Below the pieces are notes generated by a model. The model did no database searches and was not told the origin of the DNA. It saw only the letters and a program-made list of their open reading frames with translations. From Himantopus leucocephalus (lineage: Eukaryota; Chordata; Aves; Charadriiformes; Recurvirostridae), in assembly GCA_003993805.1 (NCBI GenBank), contig RSEF01000002.1, positions 98,361,676 to 98,425,675 on the forward strand: DNA of 64,000 nt. Reading direction: 5' to 3'. A program made the position numbers and the translations under genes. Below are positions 49,537 through 61,363 of the stretch, piece by piece. Numbering within the stretch: position 1 is the first letter of the stretch; each line of letters begins with the position of its first letter.

Positions 49537-52500
49537 ATGCCATACTTTTGTTTCAATTTTATTTCATCCATTTTTCTTTCTGGATGTCTGAGGATACTTA
49601 TTGTGAGATGATTAAAAAAAAAAAAAGCATTAATCTCCTATCATTTCTTGTCTTCTGTGAATTTTACCAATCTTGCAATGTTTGCCTCAGTGAAATGATA
49701 CTGAATTATAATGTGTTTTGCTGATGTAAGGCTGTATCATATGTACTGATGGAAGGGGTAGTATCTAACTGGATCAGAAGGGTATTCAAGATGGAAGACC
49801 ATCATCGCTAAATAATATTAAACTATAAGCATACAGATATATGAAGAATGTTGAACCTACCACTAGTACTTACTAATACCTAAACATTTTTGCATGCATT
49901 GAAAAAGTTATTGCACGCATGCTGAACAGGACATAAACACATTAAAAAAAGGAAATGAAAAACTAAGTTATCTCCAGTGTTGCATGCAGAAACATATTCC
50001 GTATCTATTGTATTATGCATATGCTCCCCCTGCCATCATCAGACTCCAGGAACACGTTAGTCTTCAACAACCCTCTCACACTACTTGTACATTCCATTTT
50101 ATGCATATCTTTATAACTGCTTTTCATCACCGTGTTATCTAACTAGCTACTAATCAATTTTTATTTGAAGGAATGTTTTTGTGATGTTATTTTTATTATT
50201 TTATTTCTCTCACTGTCATATTTCCATTTTCTCTTTTATTCTTTTTTGTTTCCATTTAGGGTGCCAAAAATTAACTCCAAACACAACAGCAAAATCAAAC
50301 AAACATGATCTCCTGTTTTTCCCTGATGAAATTAAGTGTTACTGCTCTTTTTATGCGGATTGTCCAGATTTAGAGGTTCCTGAGCAGTGTTAGTTCAGCC
50401 AGACTGCGTACTTGCGTACTGCACAGTTCATTAAGGGCTGAAGTACTTTATTCTTAGAAAAGATACTGTCATCAAAATGAAATATTTCTCACTTTAAAAA
50501 AGTGTATATAATAATGGAAATTTCATCAAGTCCAACTGTTGAATTTCATAAACATCTCCATTTTTTTTAAACCAGCAAAATGAAGTCTGGAAGGAGGTAA
50601 AATTGATCTGCCTCTGTTGCTCATTAGGGATGAAAGGAAGACAAGGGAGCAACAGATGACATTAAGGGGATAAAGACCTTTTAGGATACAGTGGTAGCTA
50701 AAAAAACAGCGTTTATAGGTTTGCTTGGAACATCTTAAAATTAAAATGAGGGTTTTAACCTTTGGAGGAGTAAGATTTTGTAAGGGTGGTGGAGGCTAGC
50801 CACCAGACATATTTCAAAGCACAACTTGTTCAGCTTTTGCAATAAATTGTATGAAGTAATTTCCATAGATTTGATAAGCTTTGATAGCCAGACCTGGCTC
50901 CTTTAAGTACCGTATTTTGCTTTAGCTCTGTGGATTTACTTATTTTGTTCTAACTTGAGAATGTAAGTCCACAACAGACGAAGCATAAGGAACAGCACAG
51001 GAACAGAACTTGTGATATTATTTTTTAGGTATATTCTTCCATCACCCAACAAATTATGGCACGGGGTCTTCGTTCTTACATCAGAGATGAGCTCTGTAAT
51101 TGTGTGTGGTAGCCTTATCTTTCATGGATTGGTTTGGTCATTTTTTGCATCCATGTGAATTTTAGCAGCCACAATGTCTTCTGGCACACAGCATGGGTTG
51201 TATGAAGAAATTTCTTTTGTTGTGACTGTTGCTGTAATGAATATGCAATCTACTAATCTTAGTTCTTGCCCCTAGCTCCTGTATTTATGACAAATGATGA
51301 ACTGTTCCCAGTTCATTGTCTTCTGCCACATCTGATTTTATAGACCTCTGTTATATCCCTTTCAGTCATTGCTTTTTCAAGATAAATAGTCGTGTGTGTA
51401 TTTGGTTTTCTTCACAATCTACTTTTTACCACTGAGTTGACATTTTCATAAAGTTCCCAATATATCCTCAATATTTTTTTATCTTGGGGTAACAGTAGGT
51501 CAAGAGAACATCCCCGTGTCTGTGAATAAGAAAAGTTCTTACCCCGCTTTTTTTAATCTGTCTTGAAGTTCATCTGACATTCTATTACTAAGTATAATAA
51601 GGTTAGTCTGTAGTTCTAAGCAGTCAACCCTGATGAGCAGCAATAAATTTTATCACCTCATCCCCTTTCAAGAATGTTTACATTGCATAACACTCTCCGT
51701 GGCATAGCTCTTTGCCCAACCTCAGTTACAACCACTTGAGACAGTCAAAACTGCTCACTGTTTCCTGCCTTTTAATCAGTTCTTGGTTCTGTGTGCAGAT
51801 ACGTATTGTCCCACTGAATTTTAGGTTCTTTAAAAGCATTTAGTGAAGGACATCATCACATGAACCTGTATAACTGTCTGACTGTATTAGGATTCTCCTT
51901 TATTGACATGCTTGTTCTAATGATAAATGTAAACATTATTTTATTTTATATGCAATATACATCTGTTACAATTTATCTCATGTATTTCAATATTATCAAG
52001 ATTAATGCTTTCTCCTTTTTTGAATAAACCTGAACCATACCCTGCCCAAGTTAATGTTTATATATCTTACAAAAAGGATTGAGGCTGTCTCTTGTTCCAA
52101 GTCCAGTAGACCTAGTGAAACACTGAACCATATTCTGCCTCCTGCACATTCATAACAGCTCCTGAAGATCCGCAAAACATAAAGAAAGGGACATCTGGGC
52201 CTGGAAGTTGGGTTGGTAGGACCTAGCGAGCTGTGGGAATTCCAGATATAGAAGTGGTTGCCAAGGGTTTTGAAAAGTTTGCAAGAGTTTACCCTCTTAA
52301 TAACACCTAATTTTTTCTTGTTTTGTGTGATTGTTTTCATTAGCTTTTCAATCTCCTGGCTCCCAAGTACAAAGCTATTAGTGATTTGGTCTTACAGGTT
52401 TATGCCCTTAAGACAGCACTTCCAGTAACACAGATCTGCTAGTACTTTCTAGCAAGCCTCACTGTTAGCTTTATGTTCATTTTAATAAAGTCTAAAGCCA

Positions 52501-55500
52501 CAAATCCAAAATTCTTTGCTTCTGTTTTATTTTAGATCTGAATCTCCTTGAGAATATTTTTTTTTGCCTGCTGCCATTGGCAGATGAGCTAATATCCCTT
52601 CGAAGCAAGCAAAGCACATAATTACTTACATGAAAAGCAAGCTCTTTGGGAGAATTCACAACTAAACCCACCCCTTGGAGGAAAATAGGAAGGGCACTGG
52701 CAATTAGATAAGCTGCACTTCAGACATGAACAAACACATTTATCAGATAATTAGCAGATACTTTTCTAGGTATTTCTGGCACTGAGATCCAAAGCAGTGC
52801 TAAGGCAGGTAAGCTCATCTGATGAGAAAGAAATGCCCCGTGGCTGCAACAGACTGCTAACTTGAGAGGGAGAAATGCCCTGTATTGCAACTCCTTGCCC
52901 GCTTCAGACATTCAGTGTTCTTTGTCCTGAGTCTTCAGCCCGTGTTACCTATTCTCTCATAAGCTGGAAGGCAAGAAATGTCACTTTCAGAGAAAGAGCA
53001 GCCTCCTGTGAACTGTCTGGTTCTTGCAGGGGAGAAACCTCACTTTGAAGAACCTGAAAGGTATTTTGGGCAGAGTAAGGTGAGGGAGCTGACACTCTCA
53101 ACAAAATTATCCAGAAATAACTTTTAGTTCACATTTCTTCTTGGAAATGGGGACTATGCTACAAACAGACTCAACAGTATTATTCTGGTAGAAGCTGGCC
53201 TACCAGGGAATTTACTACTGAGATGGATGGCTCCAAACAGTTGACAGTGATCTCTGGAGGCCCCTGGACTTCTGTCTGGACCACAAGGAACCTTTAGAAA
53301 CAAATCCTGTAATGCTTTTGTATGGAGAGAGGAGAGTTAATGTGTTCATAAGGATGGGAATGTTCTGACAGTTGGAGTAGATAATGATGGAGATATTAAT
53401 TGTCTACTCTTTATCAGTGATTAAAAGAGTGAAGGATATTGCAGAGATGTTGCAATTTCTGTGTTCATATATGTGTATACATGCACATATAGGTATGCAT
53501 CTATATAAAAAGAATATGTATGAAAGAAAGTCGTCGGCTACTTTTATAAATTAGAGAATGATCCTTTTAATGATCAAAAACATCAAGGATTGAACAACTA
53601 AGTGACTAAGCGATCTAATGTTTTCATTCAATAAATAAAGCATTCCAGGCTAGTAAATATTATTGTGAATAAATATCTTTTTCAAAATACAAAGCACTTG
53701 TGATGCTTCAAGGCACAAGTTTACAAAACAGTCTTTGAAATGTTCTTATTCCAGTGAGTTGCATGCCTGTAGAAAGTTATTAGAAACATTTTTCAATGAT
53801 CAAAATGATAAAACACAGTCTCCTGAAAATTTTAACATGGTCTCCAATGTTACTGGCTTTTTCCTCTGAATGTCTCTGGATATATGTATATATTTGTAGA
53901 CATGCATATTATATAGTGGATATAATACATGCTTATCTAATAGTGTACAACTACAAGGGGGTTTCTGACAGTTGAAATTACTTTTTCTCATGAGTATAGG
54001 TACAATATTTAAAAAAATATTTCAAGAATAATTTCGATTTTATTCTAATTCAGAACACTGTACTCAAAAAGTAAACATTTTGAAAATAATGGTGATACCT
54101 GTTTCCTGACTAGTCTTATGATATACACTCACCATACTATGCATGGTCAATGATGTCATGTATTAAGTTGCAAACTTTCCTACAAACTGCCTTAAAAATA
54201 TATTTCTTCATTTTACAAGATCTTAAAATATCTCAGCATGTCTGATTTTAATCTTCTGTTCCATGATAATCACCAATCACAGGTTGCACAAAAATGAGAG
54301 ACGGTTGTAATTTTGGCACTGCTGCCAAGAACCATTTCCCCCAGAAAACAGCTTTCAAAAGTCTTTGTTTCATATTTACATTCACAGAGTGAACATTAAA
54401 TGAAACTTTGTAGTTCTTAAACACAAGAATCTGTCCCATGTGTGCTGCTGTAGTTTCAACAGCTATATAGCAAATACAATAATACTATTTTACTCACAGG
54501 GAAGCTAAACTCATTAGTGTTTGTAAGATGGTCTAAGAGCCACACAGAAGCTAATATGTAAGTGCCTATATATAAAGGCAACAAATATTACTCTAGCTGT
54601 GCGGCTTTATAGATAGTATAACGTAGAAATGCTGTACTCAGACTGACCAAAGAAATAAGTGTTATCTAGCATGTTAAGGAAAAGTTAATGGTGCTGGGAG
54701 AGACCCATTACCTTCTTTGCATGCATCTATACAGCAGTTTTAATACATAACTTGTTTATTCTGCATTTTTATTTTCATTTTGGAAGTGAGATCACAAGAC
54801 TTTATAAAATATCTACGTCGAAATATCTATTCAGAGTGGTATTTCTTTAATGTAAAGTTAGCTATCTGAAACTTAGACATCTAAATGCACTAGTCATTTG
54901 TATTCTCTCCATAATCAGCACAGAAAAACATGCATCTCCTGAGGGCAGTTCTTCCTTGGTATACATCAAAACTGGGTGGGATGAAACACCTTCTGGAGAT
55001 GTCTATCTGTATCCATTAACTATAGAGGGAACCTATTTTAGATTAGCTTTATCTGCCTATAAGTTAAAGATCTAATGGAGCCAAGGCTCTCCCTTATTGC
55101 TCCATTAGTGAAAGACGCTGCCAACCCCTTCAATTATTTTCTTAAAAAGAAGGAATGAGACCCTGACCCTACTAAAATCAGTGACTCCACAAACTTCAGC
55201 AAGGCCACCACTGCTTTACACTGTTTACATGCGTGCAAAATATCCAACTTCAATCTAGTCTTTCTCCTCCTTGAATTAAGGTTGTGATTGTGTAAAGTTA
55301 TTTTACAAGAACAGCAAGCTTCTGCAGCTGCAACATACTGAAAACATAACTGAATCTAGCAAGAGCTGTAATCTATGTAATGTTTGTGCTTTACTGAAGT
55401 GTTTATTTACTGCATGTAATTCTTTGGTTATACAGTTCAAGCAAATGCCTAGATATTTCATGCCTTTGTTCAGGTACTTAAAATACTGATAGTCTGCAAA

Positions 55501-58500
55501 TGAAGACAAAAGTAGAAATAGTGGGCAAACAGAGATAGCTGGGGCCAGCTTTAAGCAGAGACTGAGCACAAGTAGATGGCACCTGCTTTGCTGCAATAAA
55601 GCATGAGTTTCGCCATCCCATGCATGAAAACCAGGTAAGTGACTTCTTCCTTATCTTGTCCAATTTTGCCTATGCTACTGAGAAACTTTGGGCAGGCCCA
55701 CAAACCAGCGGAACCCAGTCTGGTTTCTAAAAACTTCTGCTTCCTGTGAAGGGTGCTGATGACTGTGGGCAGGAGCAGACACCGTGTCTGATTTAGGCTG
55801 TCAAAGGCAATAGTTAGACTTGTGGCAAACAAACAGAAGGAGATAACGAACTTTTACAGTAGTGGCTTTTCTATCTAATTACTAGAGAAAAATTTATGCC
55901 TTTACACATTCAGCCAGCATTGAGCAGTACTTGTATCAAAGGAAATCTCTAAAATGGGAAATGTTCTTGAAATACAGAAGATAGCAATGTCAGATGAAGC
56001 AAGAATTGCTAAGGGGTTTAGAGTGAGCTTGTTCACAGAAGGAATTGAGCAGGTGCTAAATACTAACCTCAACAAAACATTACAACAAGAAGAGGTGTAC
56101 CCAGTAGCAACAAGAAGAACATTATTTTTTGAAGAAAGAAATCATGCACTGATTATCATAGTTCATTAGCTGTCCAGTAGCTATCAAGGTATGTACAATA
56201 TTGAACACAGGCAGGCACAGACTTCCTTTACTTCCTTGTTATTCTGTCTAACAGAAATAGAGGAGCAATAAAAAGCAAATAATAAACTTTTAGTTCTGGA
56301 GCCTGACACCAGTATTGGTTCCTGGCTACTCGTTCTCTTTCTTCAGCCCCAGGATGCCCCTATTAAAATCTTTGGGAAATGCATCTATCATACTCTAACA
56401 CATCCCTTATTCAGTATTTTGTTATCCTTATTTAGTGTTATCCTTATACAATCAATGCATCCTTTATTCAGTGTTTTAGAGGTTTCTTGAACAGGCTGCT
56501 TTGGTGAGTTTTTGAAGAGATGGCATGTCATAGCATCAAGGCAAGCCTCGATGAAATTGCAGGTAACTGCTCGTGAAAGGCATATGTATATTCATGGCAT
56601 AAGCAGCTAGTCCTATAACAGGAAGTGCTGAATGACCTTAAAGGTGATGGCACCATTTCTATCTATCCTTAAGCAAGCTGAGGTTCCTAAGAACCACTCT
56701 GTATGTTTTAGATTTCTACTTCCTAAAACAATAAGACTCTTACTATCTTAATCTGCAAACACCTTAAGAACAAACTTAGCATATTGCAGAACATACAGAG
56801 GAGGCATACAGTTATTGTTATAGTTTCCACAGGAGCCTTATTATGTAGGAAAAGCTTACTTTTTAATATTTGCAACTGCTGGGAAATCTCACTAGCAGGG
56901 AGTTCATATCATGGTTTTTGAGTTGATTTAACGCCCCCCCCCCCCNCTTTAAGCAATACCAATGATAACTCTCAATTTTGGTGGTGTTATTTACCTTTTG
57001 TCCTCCTGCTAAGCTGGATGTCTCTGAGAAACCCAGGGCAGTTATAAGCGTTCCTTTTTGCTCCTTTTGTGTGGACCTTGTGAGGCTCTTTAATAGCTTG
57101 TGCTCCCCAGAAGCAGATTGCATGGGGTCGGGAAGGTCAGGATGATTTGTGAGCTCTTCCTTGTGCGACAAGTTAGTTTTAGCTGCAAATGCACTCAAAT
57201 ACCATATTACGCGCTGACGGCTTTCTGAAGCTGTTCTGCCCCCACACCCTGAAGAAGATGGATTGTTCATGATCTGTGTGTGAGATGCCGCTGCTGTAGC
57301 CTGTCTTCAGCTCCAGCTCACATATCTCACCTCTGGGCAACGGCACTGTGTAATTGATGTTCAGTATGCCTCAAGGGGTTAAAAGATTAATGCACCGCAA
57401 AGGTATCCTGTAAGCTGCAGTTTTAAGGAGCTAGACTACAATCTGCAGTATTAGGTTTCATTAAGAGGTTACAAAAGAAGTTGTACCACAGTGTACATTA
57501 GGCCAGCAGCTGTAAATAGTTGAATGGAGTCATAACTTTCTAAAAGTTTTTGGTGCTTGGATATATGATTTCATAATAAACACTGAGTAGGATTACATTT
57601 GACAGCAATATTTTCTTTAATACAGGTAGTGGATAAGTATGCAACAATGTTTGTTATTTTAAGGATTTCAAAACAATTTATGTAATCGTAAGTATTTAAA
57701 AACATAACTGAATCCAGAAGCTCTGATTTCCCTGCTTAGGTTGTAGTAAATTCTGGCTTCAGTGAGAAGCTGCAAATGTCCAGAGCTGGGAAAAAAGTCG
57801 ACTCCAAGTGTATATATGCTTGTATGTGACATATATATCTATATCAATATATACATATCCTGTCACCCTCATTTCTGATTTTTTCTGTAAATGATTAGCT
57901 CCGCAAACATTCTGTGAAGGACACTCATAATGGGCAGATAAAGTGTTATTGCAGTGATTTTATGGAAAGCTGAGTAACATTAAACTTTGAATGTGAATGG
58001 ATTTTTTTTTCCCAGTAACAAGCTTAGATTTCATATCTGATTCGGGCTTAACAATAGCAGTATAAGGGAAAAGAGAAAAAAAAAACCCTCTTTATGTATA
58101 TTCTGTTTAAATTAAGTGTTCTACTTTTAAAATTAGATGTGTAGAAGTTATTTCACTGAAGCTGGAAATTAGGTTCACTGAAAGCATTTGACAATTAGCA
58201 TAAATATCATAGAGGATGATAAAAAAAAAACATTAAGAAATGGCATGACCTGAATAAGCCATTAATATTAAAGCTGCAGTTTGGCAGATATTTAAACAAT
58301 AGTGAACATCACCCTTCTGGCCTGTCTTGCTGGAGAAGTCTGCAATAGAAAAAGTGGTTTTGGTCTCATTTGAATCCAGATTCAATTCTAACTATTTATA
58401 TATAAAAATAATGTGATTATATCCTGTGTAATTTTGTTCAGCGTTCTTAGGGAAGTTCAAAAGGCTGGTTTAGAATAGGTATCCCTGGTCTTCAGCCTAA

Positions 58501-59279
58501 GAAAATGAAGCAAAAAGTGCATCACTTGTTGGCATAAAACTCAAAGTTGCTTAACTCCGAGATCGCCCAGTAGATCTGTCCTACCTCTGCTTCTGCTACT
58601 GATCTGCATACCTAATCCCCATTTATGTCAATGTTTGGGCTGGTTATAGGCAATGAAATGCTTGTACAATCCAAGCATGTTGGGAAAATTTGTCAGTTTG
58701 AACTGAAAGGAGTTCCTATTTCCTTTCAGTATTTAGCAAAACTGAACGGAGCTGGAACAAAATTGAGCAATCAATCTGTGCATAAGAAAAATGAAAACAC
58801 TGGTCGCATTGATAAAAATTGATGTTTAAAAGGGGCCATGTTTGTAGTGAAGCACTGGGGACACTTTTTTTTTCCTGATTTCTGTAGAAGAGTGTGGGAT
58901 GAGAAGACCACGTTTGCCTCTTTTTGAATTGGCTTTAAGATCCTGTGTTTGAAAATTCTTCTCAATGAGTGAATGAAACAAAATGGCTAGAGAAATGGAG
59001 TAGAAACTTTAAGAAAAAAATTAGTGAGTTGAAAACAGCAGCAAAAAAACAGACAGCATGGAAAAGTATGGGGACTGTAGTATGTAACAAGGAGACACCT
59101 AGAGAAGAAAAATTAAAAACCCCAGCATATTAAGCCATATGCAGTTCTTAGTGTATCTAGATGTGTTGAAATTTCCGTCGCTGATAGAAGTTTCCATGTA
59201 TCTAGAATTTGTTTATTTTTAAGAAAGTATAATTTATTCACGTAAATAATCCATTTTGGAGGTTAGAGAGATTGCCATT
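49537..59279. other. Unique AT-rich DNA, no supported gene
   Basis: Almost 10 kb without a recognised exon, RNA gene or interspersed repeat. TATA-rich low complexity occurs at about 53465-53515, 53880-53930 and 57810-57860. The 71-codon + frame at 55954-56169 has a protein-like, Glu-rich composition but no known match. The 135-codon - frame at 56863-57270 spans an N and a poly-C run. Neither is supported as a gene. Confidence 0.5.
56934..56946. repeat. 12-nt poly-C run ending in a single N
   Basis: Twelve Cs (56934-56945) are followed by an uncalled base and another C. As with the poly-G at 29774, the homopolymer length is probably unreliable. Confidence 0.85.
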
Positions 59280-59850
59280 ATCCATTTAAATATGGTGGTC
59301 CACCTCAAGTTGACTCAGCTCCCACTTCCGTCCCCAGCTGTGACAAAGTAGCTTGCAAGCCTTTCAGACCTCATAAAGTTCACAAACCTTCAAACACCAC
59401 ACGGTTTGACCATGTCAAAACCATCATGTGCTACTTTGTGGTAACAAGGGGAGAATCATATAGCAAGTTGCTTGAAACAATGGTAATTACACTGTAAGTT
59501 AATTACACAATTATCAGGAGGTAACCTGCCAGTGGTAATGCGAATCATATCACCACTATAATGCCAAGGGATATTGCAATCTGGCGTCGACTGGTGTTAG
59601 CATTAAAAAGCACCGGAATACAAAAGTCTGAGAGAACAAACTGTGGAAACTGAAATACCTTGAAGACGTGAGGACCTCAGCATTAGGTCAAACGGGGCAT
59701 CTCTGTGTGATCACAAATCTTGTCCAGTCTTGTCACATTGTTTGTAAAACAGTTTTTAAAGGCATCATTTGGTTTGAATGACAGGCTACAAATTACACAG
59801 AAAATGTAAAAGTGAACCTCAATACTAGCCAATGGTTAGTGCCTCACTTT
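59280..59850. promoter_or_regulatory. Possible enhancer-like block rich in TAATTA homeobox cores
   Basis: Within 32 bp there are TAATTA at 59484-59489, TAATTA at 59500-59505 and CAATTA at 59508-59513. The 11-mers GGTAATTACAC and GTTAATTACAC repeat with 16-bp spacing. An AGGTAACCTG (ZEB-like E-box) follows, and further AT-rich motifs continue to about 59850. Sequence complexity is high and no repeat is recognised. Clusters of this type are typical of developmental enhancers, but no conservation data are available here. Confidence 0.3.
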
Positions 59851-61213
59851 TTTAAGCTTTATTTTATTTTCTCTTTTTAATTTTCTTTGTTCACATTCTA
59901 AGAATCCATCTTAGCTTGCCCATAAAATTGCACATTCATGTGACATCCCCTAAAGGATTAAAAATATAAACCTTAGTTTATTTAAATAAATTAAACTTTA
60001 CCGCAGAATTTAGTTTGAACCAAATGTTTGAGAACCTCTTAACAGATCCCTTGTTAGCTCCTAAGGAACTGGTGCTGAAACAAACAGACTATAATTCTGT
60101 AAGAACTAGAACCACAGGAAGCTTTTGCAAAAAACCCTGAAAATGATACAAACCCAGTCCAGAGTACGCTCAGCATTAAGCTCACAGTAGTACCTGAACA
60201 CTTTGCTGCAATTGCCAACGATTTTGAACAAGCTCCGCTGTACCTTGGAGTGAAATGAGATTATAAGAATTACAGTATCTGCTTACCTTATCTTTGGCTT
60301 GATTAAGCCTGTGCTGCAAACCATGCATTGAGGGCGGTTTATTAGTATGGGTAGAGATGGTGCCCAATCTCACCTGGGGCCTGTAGGCATGATTATAAGC
60401 AAGGAGTAATTACAATCAAATAAAAATATATCTTTTAAAATTTGAAATGTAATCTTTCTGATATTTTGGGGTGATTTTATGAGAGTGCCCTCTAAGAACT
60501 GGCAAATCTTTCCCATCCACTGCTGCAGTACAGAGGGAGAGAGGGTTGTCTTTTGAAGAAACTATCACTCCGGAGGCTCTGTGAATCGTAGCAGCTACAA
60601 GGGCTGGGGCTGGAGGAAGAGCGAATGCAGAAGGAGCTGGAAGAGATGTAAGGGAGCAAGGGAGCTCAACACAAGCAATGAGGCAGCTCAAGGAGGAAAA
60701 GTATGACCGCATCTTCTAGGAACATCGGGGAGGAAGCTGGAGGGTGTTGAGGAGTTCAGGTTGAGTAGTAAGAGACTCTACAGGGAAACAAATTCCGTCT
60801 AAGGTGAGGAGAGCATACTGGCCTGTTTATTCTTACACCAGTGAGGTATAGGGTGCTACTGCTGTCACTGATGGTTTTGTCACCAAAATGATGCAGTGGT
60901 AATGGGAGCAAAAGTAGTTGTCAGACTTGAAACAAAACAAAGGACACAACAACAGCTTTCATTCCTATCTCTAGAGTCACCACCAAGCAAAACAATTTTG
61001 TTAATATTTTATTGTTATTAATCATAAGTACAGCGAGGGAGCTATTACAAGTGAAACACTAGAACAGACTGAGCTGACAGTTAGCTCAAACATGCCTAGG
61101 GCAACAAACTTTTTTTTTTAGTGTTATGACTTTCTAGTTTCTGCTTGTGATGAATAATGTGTCAAAAGAATCCCTAAACTCCATTACTGATTACTAAAGT
61201 TGCTGAACAAATG
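59851..61213. other. Unique DNA, no gene seen
   Basis: No exon or known repeat. A purine-rich, GC-richer patch at about 60560-60760 underlies a 98-codon - strand frame of Ala/Pro/Ser-rich low complexity. Confidence 0.55.
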
Positions 61214-61263
61214 ATCATAGGATCATAGAATCATAGAATGGTTTAGGTTGGAAGGCACCTTGA
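61214..61263 (-). mobile_element. CR1 LINE copy 3, 3' end only, cut by gap
   Basis: The + strand reads ATCATAGGATCATAGAATCA and continues TAGAATGGTTTAGGTTGGAAGGCACCTT, the reverse complement of a CR1 3' terminus with several octamer units. The element should extend rightward into the gap. No CR1 sequence is recognisable after the gap, so its 5' end lies inside the missing DNA or within unrecognised diverged sequence. Confidence 0.92.
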
Positions 61264-61363
61264 NNNNNNNNNNNNNNNNNNNNNNNNNNNNNNNNNNNNN
61301 NNNNNNNNNNNNNNNNNNNNNNNNNNNNNNNNNNNNNNNNNNNNNNNNNNNNNNNNNNNNNNN
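61264..61363. other. Assembly gap, 100 Ns, inside or next to CR1 copy 3
   Basis: A 100-N placeholder beginning about 50 bp into a - strand CR1. Interspersed-repeat content is the likely reason the assembly broke here. The true length is unknown. Confidence 0.95.

Noticed and set aside
55421..55441. TCTTTGGTTAT, identical to the first 11 nt of miR-9
   Set aside because: The rest of the mature sequence differs and the 3p arm is absent within 80 nt downstream.
56863..57270. 135-codon - strand frame
   Set aside because: It crosses a poly-C run and an N, so the frame is unreliable, and no domain is recognised.
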